This document shows, in pieces, positions 53,370-62,745 of a stretch of DNA of 64,000 bases. The DNA is taken from assembly GCA_965222655.1 (NCBI GenBank), contig CBDCUP010000010.1, forward strand, positions 419,277-483,276, written 5' to 3'. The DNA is from CAUZIZ01 sp965222655. Lineage in GTDB: Bacteria > Acidobacteriota > UBA6911 > RPQK01 > JAJDTT01. Positions within the stretch are counted from its first letter, which is position 1. Each line of letters starts with the position of its first letter. A model generated the notes under the pieces. That model had not been told where the DNA came from, made no database searches, and saw only the letters and a program-made list of their open reading frames with translations. Both the position numbers and the translations under genes were made by a program.

Positions 53370-54224
53370 TTAAATCGAAATCCGCTCCACCTCGTCGAGT
53401 GTGATCTCATCGCCTGTCCGGTCGTAGAGTTTCGTCGTCCTGGGCGACTCATGCGCCGCGATCGTCTGCGCGTTCTCGATAGATCCGCCATTCTCGAGGT
53501 AGGCGGTGATGCCGGTCGCCCGGAACGTGTGACAGCAGGTGGAGTAGGGGAGTCCGGTTGCCTTGGCTCTTCGCTTAATCATGCGTAGCACGTCGTTTCG
53601 GTTCAACGGATTCTCTGTGAGCTTCCTGGACTTGTCCACTGACCGGAACAAGGGAGTCTTCTTCTCGGTAGCGATTCCGGAGGCCTCGAGGTAGGCGTCC
53701 ATGTAGCTCTCGGCATTGTGGTGCGCTGGCACCTCGTGGCGCTTGCCGCCCTTCTCGTGCAAGCGAAACCATCCTCTCTTTCCGTTCTCGTAGTAGTCCT
53801 CGACTCGCATGGCCACGACGGCGCCCACTCACGCAAAGGTGTAGCACATCACTCCCAAGATGGCGCGATCGCGAAGGCCCACAATGGTCTTGAGGTTGAT
53901 GGAGTCCAGGAGCGCTCGGGCTTGCTCGGCTTTCAGAACCGGAGTCTTGCCGCGCTTGACCACGTGCTTGGGGCCCCTGACCGCGGCCGCGGGATTGAAC
54001 GGGACTACCTGGCCGATCACCAGGTAGTCAAAAAGCATGCGAATTGCTGCGAGGTGCTGCTTTACGGTCGGCGCGGATCCGGGATGCTGTTCAATGTAGG
54101 CCCCAACAGCAATCGGCTCGATGCGTGCAAGCTCGATGTGGTGTTTCTCACACCACTCAAAGAAACGAGCGACAGCCCGAGCATAGGCAATGCGGGTATT
54201 CGAATTTCTAATGTTGGCGACAAA
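53370..54224 (-). pseudogene. Tyrosine recombinase (XerC/integron-like), N-terminally cut and with a nonsense codon
   Basis: Frame reads TRIAYARAVARFFEWCEKHH, APTVKQHLAAIRMLFDYLVI, ILGVMCYTFA-stop-VGAVVAMRVEDY, CCHTFRATGITAYLENGG and RTTKLYDRTG. The HxxR and Tyr residues are present, but a TGA at 53829-53831 replaces the catalytic Arg I codon (probably CGA, as in YTFARVGA). The N-terminus is removed by the Tn3 transposon at 54225. Confidence 0.88.
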
Positions 54225-54257
54225 GGGGTCACCTCACGAAACGGAAAAAATCGTACG

Positions 54258-57200
54258 CTAAGGCTGATTGAGCGGCGGTAGGGGCCGGAAGTTGCCCTGT
54301 TCGACTTGCTTGTTCTGCTGCCAGCTGTAGTCTCCCGTCAGGTTGATGTGCTCCCAGCCCAGTGGCGACAGATGGGGCAGCAGGCTGTCGTCTGCGTTTC
54401 CAGAGTCCCGCAACGCTTGCACCACCCGTTCCAGGTAAGCCGTGTTCCAGAGTACGATGGCGGCGACCACCAGGTTGAGGCCGCTGGCACGGTAGCGCTG
54501 GTTCTCGAAGCTGCGGTCGCGCAGTTCACCCAGCCGGTTGAAGAACACGGCACGGGCCAGCGCATTCTTGGCCTCGCCCTTGTTCAAACCGATCTGTACC
54601 CGGCGGCGCTACTCGACGTTTTGCAGCCAGTCGTGCGTGAACAGAGTGCGCTCGATGCGGCCGAGTTCGCGCAGCGCGAGCGCCAGGCCGTTCTGACGCG
54701 GGTAACTGCCGAGCTTTCGCAGCATCAACGAGGCCGTTACCGTCCCTTGCTGGATCGACGCCGCGAGTCGCAAGATATCCTCCCAATGGGCACGGATCCG
54801 TTTGGCGTTGACGCTGCCACCGATCAGCCCAGCGAGCGTCGGGTAGCGCTTCGCGTCACCGTGGACATACAAGCGCTTGTCGGCCAGGTCACGGATGCGC
54901 GGTGCGAAGCGGAAACCCAGCAGATGCATCAGTGCGAACACATGATTGGTGAAGCCGGTCGTGTCGGTGTAGTGCTCTTCGATGCGTAGATCGGATTAGG
55001 TCGCGTCGCGCACCGTGGCGTTGATGACTTTGGTGTGGAACGGCGCGTACTGGTCGGAGACGTGGGTGTAGAACTGCACGCCCGGTTCTGAGCCGTACTT
55101 CGGATTCATTTGGCCAGCGAACTGACCGCGGCCCCCGGCTTTGAAGTGTTGGCCGTCCGAAGAGGATGTAGCGCCTTCGCCCCACCACAAGGCGAAGGGC
55201 TGGCGGTACTGCGCGTTGACCAACTCAGCCAGCGCCGCCGAATAGGTTTCATCTCGGATGTGCCAGCCCTGCAGCCACGAGAGTTTGGCGTAGGTAGCGT
55301 CGGGGCAGGATTCCGCCATTCTGGTCAATCCCAGGTTGATCGCATCGGCGAGCACAGCCGTCAGCAATAAGCTCTTGTCTTCGGCCGTCTCGCCGCTTTT
55401 GAGGTGCGTGAAATGACGGGTAAAGCCGGTCCAGTCGTCCACTTCGAGGAGCAGCTCGGTGATTTTCAAGTGGGGCAACAACCCGTACGCTCGGCGCATC
55501 AGTGCGGCGGCTTCCGGCGGCACAGCGCTGTCGAGCGGGGTGAGCTTGAGGCCCGTACCGCTGATGGACGCATCCGGCAGCTCGTCCTGCGCCGCGAGCC
55601 TTTCCACCGTTTGCAGCTCCCGCTCCAACACGGCCAGCCGCGCCTCCAAGAACCGCTCACAGTCGGTCTCCACCGGCAGGCCAAGTGCTTGCTGTTCACG
55701 CTGTGCCGAGAAACGCGACGGCGGCAAGAGGTACTCCTCGAAGTCTTTGAACTGGCGCGAGCCCTGCACCCAGACATCGCCGGAGCGCAGCGAATTCTTG
55801 AGTTCCGAGAGCACGCACAGCTCGTAGAACCGGCGATCCAAACCGTCCGGCGTATGCACCAGACTTTCCCAGCGCTTGCGCACGAAGGACGTCGGCGCGT
55901 CGTCTGGCACTTTTCGCACTTGTCGCTTGTTCATGTCTCTGAGCACTTCAACAGCTCCCATCACGTCGCACGCCGCCGGCGCAGCCTTCATGTTGAGCGC
56001 CTCCAGGAGTGCCGGTGTGTAGCGCCGGAGCTGGTTGAAGCCGTCGCCGACCAACGGTAAGTAGTCGAAGTCCTCCGGCTGAGCCAGCTTCTCCGCTTCG
56101 GTGACGCTCTCGCTGAACACCTCCCACGGCAGAATCGTCTCGATGGCGGCGAACGGGTCACCGCCCGTTTGCCTGGCCTCCAGCAAGGCCCGGCCGATGC
56201 GCCAATACAGGCGGACCTTGTCATTGATCGCCTTGCCGGACTGTTGGAAGCGATCGGCGTGGCGGCGCTTGGCGCGGTTGAACAGCGTGCCAAGGAGGCG
56301 GTCGTGCAGGTCGATGATCTCGTCGCTCAATGTGGCGCGAGTGTCGAGTATGAGCGCCGTCAGGGTGGCGTAGCGCCGCTTGCTCTCTAGGTCGCGTAGA
56401 TGCTGGGCGGTCATCTGGCCGCCTTCGCGCGCCAGTTTCATTAGGCGGTTCTGGTGGATGGCGTGGTCTAAGCCCTCCGGCAATCCAAGCTCGCGAATAG
56501 CCTTTAGTCGTTCTAGCAGTTTGTCGGGCTTACTTGGTCCGAATCGTCTAAGTCGTTGAAAAAAAGAGGTTATAGTTTCAGGCTAAAAAATAGCTGTTGT
56601 TGAAAAAAAAGGACTTACGCCGAAAGTCCGACAGGCTCCTAAACTAGGTGGACCAGGATGTGTTTCGGTCTTGGCGGACCAGGCGGCTGGCGAAGCCAGA
56701 CCAGTCCACGTCCCATACCGCCCTCTCGCACGCTCAGCAGCGCATCGAGGGCCCGACGATGAGGATCACTGAGAGGGGCGGTCAGCGCCTCATACACCAG
56801 ACGCGTCCCGCGCGTCAGCGCTTCGCTTGAAACACGCTCGAGGACATCGAGTGTCGGTAGGATGATGCGCTGCTGCCGCAGCCTCTCGACCAAAGCTTCA
56901 GCGAGAACGATGCCACGGTCGGTCTGTTGAGCCGGTTCGGCAAGCTGCTCAAACGAAGCGTCGGTGGTCGGCTGCACTGAATGTCGTCAGGTTCAGCCAC
57001 GCCTGCAACTCCGCCAGGTGCTCGCGGCGGGTTTCCGGACGCTTTGCGTATTGTGGCCAGCTGTCCGGATCGATGTGCAACTGCCGTCCGATAAAGGCCA
57101 GCAAGGGTGCGGGCGGCTCGCCTTGAGTCGGTAGAGCGAAGCCCGGGTAGCGCAGGTAACACAACTGCACGGCGAAGCCGAGCCGGTTGTGCTTGCCGCG

Positions 57201-57326
57201 TCGTTGCTGGATCGACGCCAAGTCAGATTCGGAGAAAGTGTAGTGACGGATCAGCTCATCGTCGGTGGTCGGAAAGGCAAGAAGCGAGGCGCGCTCGGTG
57301 GGTGCCAGCAAACTGCGACGAGGCAT
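54258..57326 (-). pseudogene. tnpA: Tn3-family transposase TnpA, multiply disrupted
   Basis: From ATG 57326 the product starts MPRRSLLAPTERASLLAFPT, TFSESDLASIQQRRGKHNRL, as in Tn3-like TnpA, and ends with FFNRLGELRDRSFENQRYRA. Damage: a frameshift near 56975, the 127-bp MITE at 56517-56643, an in-frame TAA with a small deletion at 54996-54998 (between VRDAT and SDLRIEEHYTD), and TAG at 54609-54611 (NVE-stop-RRRVQIGLNKGE). The full length would be about 980 residues. Confidence 0.92.
56517..56643. mobile_element. 127-bp MITE with CTAG duplication inside TnpA
   Basis: CTAG flanks the element (56513-56516, 56644-56647). The ends share an inverted motif of type TGTCGGACTT / AAGCCCGACA. Removing element and one CTAG gives HLERLKAIRELG, the TnpA frame. 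The inside is T/A-rich with no gene. Confidence 0.78.
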
Positions 57327-57417
57327 AAGCGGCCAATCGGATGCCTCTTAGCGTACTATATTTTCCGTTTCGTGAGCTGACCCCCTTTAGGGCCGGAAAT
57401 CAGGGCGGGCTAAGCTC

Positions 57418-57607
57418 GAGCCCGCTTCAGCGGGCTTCTCGGTAAAAGGCTTCAGCCTGAGTCCGGTCCGATGGTCCCGTGCAGGTACGATGAGGAGCCC
57501 AGGGAATCTCGGGTGCCCTTGAGAAACAGAATCGCGCCCTTTGTCTTGGAGATCAACACGGATCCAGGCTAAAGCCTTTTCTCGAGAAGCCCGCTCAAGC
57601 GGGCTCT
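57418..57607. repeat. Foldback repeat pair (REP/BIME-like)
   Basis: GAGCCCGCTTCAGCGGGCTT at 57418 with about 28 following bases is repeated inverted at 57560-57607 with a few mismatches; each arm is itself a hairpin. No gene is present from 57385 to the intron at 57658. Confidence 0.8.
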
Positions 57608-57657
57608 GCTTAGAACGTCGTGCGGATACCCGGCCCCGAAGGACCGGTCTATTACGC

Positions 57658-59535
57658 GCGTGCCGGGCACGCGCGCTGTCTGGGAGGGTGCAAGTCCCTC
57701 CGCCAACCTGATGGAGGTGAAGGCTAGCGAAGCACAAGGGCGTCACCGCGAGGTGGGGTCTGAAGGAAGTGTGGAGCAAACGTACGAGCCGACGCACAGA
57801 AACTGGATAAGTAGGCGCCAAGGTCGGACGAGTCAGCGCGTGGTGACGAAGTCCATATCCATCAAGATCCGGAAGCGTAAATCCAGCGGTTGTGTACGGA
57901 AAGACAGCGTCCTTACCCCGGGAGGCCTGGGAGGCTGTCCCTTGAAGGACAGGTGGAATCGTAAGGTTTCATAGCGCCCTCCAGGAGTCCGCAGAGGGCA
58001 TAGTAGGTGGGGAAACTCACGGAAGGCCCGAACGGTAGGGAGAGGTTAGTAGGTGTCCAATCTTAAGGGTGATCAACAGAGGCAGAGAAGTCCGAAGCGG
58101 ACCTCAAACCGAACAGCTGGGGTGCGGCCCCAGGGAAGCGGGGAGACGGCGGATTCATCCTTAGCGAAAGGGCGAACCGAAGGCCCGATGTTTGGTGAGA
58201 ACGTCATGGAGGAGATATGCGAGCGAAGTAATCTGGAAGCGGCGTTGAGACGAGTGCGAGCGAACCGAGGGGGTCCGGGAGTGGACGGGATGACCGTCGA
58301 TGAACTGCCGGAGTACCTGAAGGCGAACTGGCGGTCGATCAAAGAACAGCTGCTGTGCGGGGAGTATCAACCGCGACCTGTCAAGGGGGTGGAGATTCCG
58401 AAACCGGGAAGGAAAGACAAGCGAAGACTCGGGATTCCGTGTGTGATCGATCGATTTATCGAGCAAGCGATGCTGCAAGTGCTGCAACGCAAGTGGGATC
58501 GCACGTTCTCAGAGTCCAGCTATGGCTATCGACCGGGGCGCAGGGCTCATCAGGCAGTGGCGCGTGCCCAAGACTACGTGAAAGCGGGCTACGGGACCGT
58601 GGTCGATCTCGATTTAGAAAAGTTTTTCGATCGAGTTCACCACGATCGTTTGCTGAGCCGGCTGGCGCGGGAGATTGGGGACAAGCGGGTACTGAAGTTG
58701 ATCCGAGCGTATCTAAGCGCGGGGATTCTGCGGTACGGACTGGTGAGTGCGCCGACGGAAGGGACGCCGCAAGGCAGCCCCCTGTCCCCCTTTCTCTCGA
58801 ACGTGGTTCTGGATGAGCTGGACGAGGAACTGGAGCGCCGGGGTCACCGTTTTGTCCGCTATGCCGATGACTGCAACATTTATGTGCGGAGTCGGCGGGC
58901 GGGGGAGCGAGTGATGGCGAGTGTGAGCCGGTTTGTGAGCCAGCGACTGAAACTGCGTGTCAATCGGGAGAAGAGTGCGGTGGATGAGCCCCAGAAGCGG
59001 AAGTTCTTAGGCTTCACGTTCACGGGAGGCCGATCGCCCAACCGGCGCAAGATTGCGCCGGAATCGATCCAGCGGTTTCGATCCCGGGTGCGTCGTTTAA
59101 CGCGGCGTAACCGGGGGATCAGCCTGGAGCAGCGTGTGGACGAATTGTCCCGCTACCTCCGGGGCTGGATTGGATACTTTGGGTACGTCGAGAGCCCCTG
59201 GGTCCTGCGGGGTCTGGACAGCTGGATTCGTCGTCGCCTGCGCAGCGTCCAATGGAAACAGTGGAAGGTCTACCGGCGACGCCAGGCGGAGTTGATCCGG
59301 CTGGGCGTGAGTCGGGATATGGCCCAGCGGACCGCGTGGAGAGTCAAGGGCCCTTGGGCCCTCAGTCAAGCGCCCGGGGTCCGGATAGCGCTTCCGAATG
59401 CTTATTTCGATCGGTTAGGTCTTCCTCGGTTGGCTAATCATCAGCGCATTCAACCCTAGCGAACCGCCTTGGTACGGACCCGTATGCCTGGTGGTGTGGG
59501 AGGGGAAGGCCCGTGAGGGCTTCCCCTATCCCGAG
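57658..59535 (+). mobile_element. Group II intron with RT/maturase
   Basis: The 5' end reads GTGCCGGGCACG and domain I contains GGGAGGGTGCAAGTCCCTCC. The 3' end has a domain V-like hairpin (GAACCGCCTTGGTACGGACC with CCGTATG) and domain VI ending TATCCCGAG. A reverse transcriptase occupies domain IV. Exons GGACCGGTCTATTACGC and TTCGCGCCAGCC join to match the uninterrupted repeat at 33.09-33.13 kb, which fixes the borders to within two bases. Confidence 0.9.
58053..59459 (+). CDS. ltrA: Group II intron reverse transcriptase/maturase (LtrA-like)
   Basis: Up to 468 residues. RT motifs: GVDGMTVDELPEYLK, IPKPGRKDKRRLGIPCVIDR, YGYRPGRRAHQAV, DLDLEKFFDRVHHDRL, GTPQGSPLSPFLSNVVLDEL and the catalytic FVRYADDCNIYV; then the maturase domain X with LRGWIGYFG. 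No HNH endonuclease domain is visible. GTG 58053 is the first start; ATG 58188 or 58206 would give the usual LtrA N-terminus. The frame is intact. Confidence 0.93.
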   Translation: MSNLKGDQQRQRSPKRTSNRTAGVRPQGSGETADSSLAKGRTEGPMFGENVMEEICERSNLEAALRRVRANRGGPGVDGMTVDELPEYLKANWRSIKEQLLCGEYQPRPVKGVEIPKPGRKDKRRLGIPCVIDRFIEQAMLQVLQRKWDRTFSESSYGYRPGRRAHQAVARAQDYVKAGYGTVVDLDLEKFFDRVHHDRLLSRLAREIGDKRVLKLIRAYLSAGILRYGLVSAPTEGTPQGSPLSPFLSNVVLDELDEELERRGHRFVRYADDCNIYVRSRRAGERVMASVSRFVSQRLKLRVNREKSAVDEPQKRKFLGFTFTGGRSPNRRKIAPESIQRFRSRVRRLTRRNRGISLEQRVDELSRYLRGWIGYFGYVESPWVLRGLDSWIRRRLRSVQWKQWKVYRRRQAELIRLGVSRDMAQRTAWRVKGPWALSQAPGVRIALPNAYFDRLGLPRLANHQRIQP

Positions 59536-59777
59536 TTCGCGCCAGCCCACTGAAGCGGGCTTCTGTATAGGGATATCTGAAGGAAAGCGTTCTGATCAGG
59601 CGATGAATTCGGAAGTAGAGAACAGTTTCTTTCTCGAATGATCCGGCTTCCTCCAGCCGGGGCCCCACTAACCTGAGAACTTCAAGAATGGGTCGTCAGT
59701 TGCTGGTGGCGGGTCAAAGGACGCTGAGGATCAATGGCGGGGGTGGACCAGACGACGTGCAGAGTGAGTCTCGCAGT

Positions 59778-60269
59778 TCAGTCATCATCAGGGGACGCTA
59801 CTCCCCATGGAGTGTGAAGGCTCTCAGGTGCAGCCAGGCGGCCGGCCCGATGCTGCAGATGAAGCTCATCGATCTCCTGCTGCTCGACCCGTTTGAGGGA
59901 CAGATCGTGTTCTTGCTGTTGTCGGTCCTTGAGCGTCTCAAAAACTTTTCGCTGGCGACTGGCTGAAACAACAAGATCTCTCTGCTCGGTCGTCAAGGTC
60001 TCGAGCTTCAACGCCTGGGTACCCAGCTGCCTGACTTGTTCGCGGAGATGAGACTGGTAGCGATCAGAGGCAATCAACTCCTGCGGAGAAAGCTCTTTCC
60101 TGCGCCTCAGTTCCTGACCGACACTCTGCATCGCCTCAACGTGCTTCCTGATCGCCGATTCGACTTCTGTGCCTCGGCAAAGCAGGTCATTCAGTTTGAT
60201 CAGCTCCAGCTCCTCCCGACTGCTGTACAGGTCGAGTACGGATTGAAGTCTAAAGGAGAACCTCTTCAT
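59778..60269 (-). CDS. fliJ: Flagellar export protein FliJ
   Basis: A 163-residue coiled-coil chaperone: FSFRLQSVLDLYSSREELEL near the start and long heptad helices (QSHLREQVRQLGTQALKLET). FliJ connects the FliH-FliI ATPase complex with FlhA. It starts 11 bases after the fliI fragment. The 240 bases between the intron and fliJ contain no gene. Confidence 0.9.
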   Translation of the reverse strand: MKRFSFRLQSVLDLYSSREELELIKLNDLLCRGTEVESAIRKHVEAMQSVGQELRRRKELSPQELIASDRYQSHLREQVRQLGTQALKLETLTTEQRDLVVSASRQRKVFETLKDRQQQEHDLSLKRVEQQEIDELHLQHRAGRLAAPESLHTPWGVASPDDD

Positions 60270-60280
60270 TTGCTGTAAAC

Positions 60281-60829
60281 TCAGGCCTTGAGGAGATCGA
60301 CCTGCTCACGCAGGGCAGTCTCCCAATCCACCATTTCTTCAGCATCTTGCTGGAGGTAGAGATTGATTCGGTCAATCTTGCTCAGCGCCAGATCGATCTT
60401 GGGATTCGTGCCTTTCGAATAGGCGCCTATGTTGATCATGTCTTCGGCTTTCTGGTAGACGGCAAGGAGCTCTCGAATCTTGCGCGCCGCGGCCGATTGA
60501 TCGGGTGTGACCAGATCCGGCATGAGACGGCTGATACTGGAAAGCACATCGATGGCGGGGAAGTGGTTTTTCCATGCCAACTGTCGGGAGAGGACGATGT
60601 GTCCATCGAGCAACCCCCTTACTGCGTCGGCGATGGGCTCGTTCATGTCGTCCGCCTCTACCAGAACCGTGTAGAAACCCGTGATGCTTCCCTTTTCGAA
60701 ATTTCCGGCTCGCTCAAACAAGCGTGGCAGCAGAGAGAATACCGAGGGTGTGTAGCCCTTGGCCGAAGGAGGCTCTCCCGCTGCCAAGGATACTTCCCGT
60801 TGGGCCATGGCTACCCTGGTAACAGAATC
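60281..60829 (-). pseudogene. fliI: Flagellar ATPase FliI, 3' part only
   Basis: The frame from about 60829 reads DSVTRVAMAQREVSLAAGEP, PSAKGYTPSVFSLLPRLFER and AIDVLSSISRLMPDLVTPDQ, the C-terminal 180 residues of FliI (catalytic Arg region and C-terminal domain). The upstream codons to 60955 are not FliI, and Walker A/B are absent, so the first 250 or so residues are missing. The IS110 element lies 180 bases upstream. The frame itself is intact and in operon with fliJ. Confidence 0.9.
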
Positions 60830-61043
60830 CGGAGTCTGTCTGACTTCAGGTTTGTCGCGAGACACCAGGCTTATTTCGCCGTCGATCCAGTTCAAGGTCA
60901 GTCGCGCCCCTGCCCCATTCGAGAAAGAAACTTCTTCTCGATTCAGGTGGTTCATCGACTACCAGACATCTGAGGTTTCAAGTCAAGTGTTTTTTCAAGT
61001 TTTTTTCAGCCGGTTGCATTTTTTTCCACAGCTTGAGTGCTGG

Positions 61044-62294
61044 CTACAAGAAGGCCAGCAAAGGAGCGTTGTTCGCCTTCAAAGATTCCATGTAAATGGC
61101 GTCGTCATAGGGGACCCGGTTCTTCCCGCAACGGTAGATGATGCGCAGCCACTTGAAGGCCAAAGAGCGCACCGCGACGTGATGATCTTTCCCTTGGCTG
61201 AGCTGCATCTGGTAGTAGGCTTGAGCCCAGGGGCACCAGTGCCGGGAGTGAGCGGCGAATTCGTGAACCCCCTGGCGAACGAACTTAGGACAGGCCCAAC
61301 GGTAGCTGACGATGTGGGTCTTGCCGCTGGCTCGCAGCAGGGGGGCGATGCCGGAGAGGGTCTGCACCTCCGCGGCGCATTGGAAACGATCCCGATCCTC
61401 CCCAAAGAGGGTTAAGAGCCGCGGACCCAGAGCCTTTCCAGAGCCGGGAAGACTGCTGAAAATGAAAGGGTCCGGGTGGTCGTTGAAGAGTTCCTCGATT
61501 TTGGCATCAAACCGCTGGATGGACTCGTTCAACTGCAGGATCTGTCCCGCCAAGCTCTGAGTCAGCAGACTGGACGCCGTCACAATAGCCGCATCGTGGG
61601 TCAGCACCCGGGCCTGCTGGATCTCCTCGAGCTGGGATTGCCACTTTTCGCCCCCCACCCGATGGCTCTTGAAAAAGCGGCGAATCACGCTCGGCTTGGC
61701 CCCCTGCAAGACCTGAAGGTTGGGCCAACGATTCAGGAAATCGCAGGCCGTCTTCCCTTTGAGCGGGTCGACCCATTTCAGGGCCTGAGGAAAGTAGTGC
61801 TTCAAGTTGGCGGTCCACTGATTGGTCAAGTCCGTGCGCAGCTCGACCAGCTTGCGCCGTTGCTCGGACAACAGGCGCAGACAACGCACCTCCAAGGATT
61901 CCGGTTCCCACAATCGAATCCGTTCCCGATGCTTGAGCAGGTAGTCCAGCACCAGATCCGCATCCCTCGGGTCGTCTTTACTTCCACTGGGATAGAAGGC
62001 TCCACGGTACCGGCTCAAGGACTTCGGGTTGATCGGGTAGATCAACACAAAATCGTACTCCATCAGCGCATACAGCAGCGCTCCCCGGCTCTGTTCCACG
62101 GCGATCGCGACCCAGCCGCCCCCGCTCCTTTGCCGCAGCTCGTTGATCCAGCTCTGCAGGGCCTCCGGTGTTTGTTTGACGTCGCCGCTCTCGATTTCGC
62201 TCGAGCCCGACATCCGCAGCGCATAGACATGCTCTTCGTCGGCCCAGTCCACGCCCACCCACACTCCAATGGTCTCCTCATCAATCGGCTTCAT
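61044..62294 (-). CDS. IS110-family DEDD transposase
   Basis: A 416-residue recombinase. N-terminal RuvC-like domain VWVGVDWADEEHVYALRM and KDDPRDADLVLDYLL supply the DEDD acids; the C-terminal Tnp2 domain has FSSLPGSGKALGPRLLTLFG and LSGIAPLLRASGK with the family serine region. Enzymes of this family act with a bridge RNA from the element end. The frame is intact. Confidence 0.93.
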   Translation of the reverse strand: MKPIDEETIGVWVGVDWADEEHVYALRMSGSSEIESGDVKQTPEALQSWINELRQRSGGGWVAIAVEQSRGALLYALMEYDFVLIYPINPKSLSRYRGAFYPSGSKDDPRDADLVLDYLLKHRERIRLWEPESLEVRCLRLLSEQRRKLVELRTDLTNQWTANLKHYFPQALKWVDPLKGKTACDFLNRWPNLQVLQGAKPSVIRRFFKSHRVGGEKWQSQLEEIQQARVLTHDAAIVTASSLLTQSLAGQILQLNESIQRFDAKIEELFNDHPDPFIFSSLPGSGKALGPRLLTLFGEDRDRFQCAAEVQTLSGIAPLLRASGKTHIVSYRWACPKFVRQGVHEFAAHSRHWCPWAQAYYQMQLSQGKDHHVAVRSLAFKWLRIIYRCGKNRVPYDDAIYMESLKANNAPLLAFL

Positions 62295-62634
62295 GGCTCC
62301 TCTCCTCTTGCCTGGTTTCTAGCCGGACGCAACCGGTGGCGGCGAATTCCTTATAGGAGTCCTCCTGAGCGGACAGCATCTGAGTATTCGTCCAAATCCG
62401 GCCCAGGGTCCGTCCGAAAGTCTGGGCTTAATCGTCCTCCCGATAAGGGTTGCCATTCGTGACGGACCCGAGCGTCCTGGGAGTCGGCAACTTAGCTCCC
62501 GACTCCATACTTTTCCACACCTTCCACACCTTCCACAAAGAAAGAAAAAAGTAGCAAAAAAGAAAGAAAGACGGCTACGGCTACTTGCCACTCTCATCTT
62601 CCCGATCAGTGACTTTCCAACTATAAGGGTTGCA
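62295..62634 (-). ncRNA. Candidate bridge-RNA region of the IS110 element
   Basis: The 340 bases 5' of the transposase gene have no gene but several complementary blocks (for instance GACGGACCC with GGGTCCGTC around 62408-62468). ATAAGGGTTGC occurs at the presumed left edge (62623-62633) and again inside (62443-62453), as expected if an internal RNA loop must recognise the element end. In IS110 elements the bridge RNA comes from this position. Exact ends are unknown. Confidence 0.5.
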
Positions 62635-62745
62635 ATGCGAAGCGAGCTACCCTGGGTTTAAGACGCGCCAGCCTCTTCTACACTGAAAGTGTTATTGCCA
62701 AAACGTTTCCGGTCGGAGCTCATGTCAAGAGGTGTGTAAATAGAC

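Larger units (their letters stand above)
54225..57384 (-). mobile_element. Tn3-family transposon remnant with 38-bp ends
   Basis: Ends GGGGTCACCTCACGAAACGG (54225) and the complement of GGGGTCAGCTCACGAAACGG (to 57384) are Tn3-type inverted repeats ending in ACGCTAAG. One transposase pseudogene fills the element; no resolvase or cargo remains. No 5-bp duplication is visible, so the flanks have been rearranged. Confidence 0.9.
61012..62634 (-). mobile_element. IS110-family element
   Basis: One DEDD transposase with a long non-coding stretch at its 5' side. GGTTGCA occurs at both presumed edges (61012-61018 and 62628-62634), and no inverted terminal repeats are visible, as expected for IS110. 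Exact borders are inferred from these shared core bases. Confidence 0.75.

Noticed and set aside
57387..57821. 144-codon frame on the minus strand
   Set aside because: It is made of palindromic repeats and the 5' end of the group II intron.
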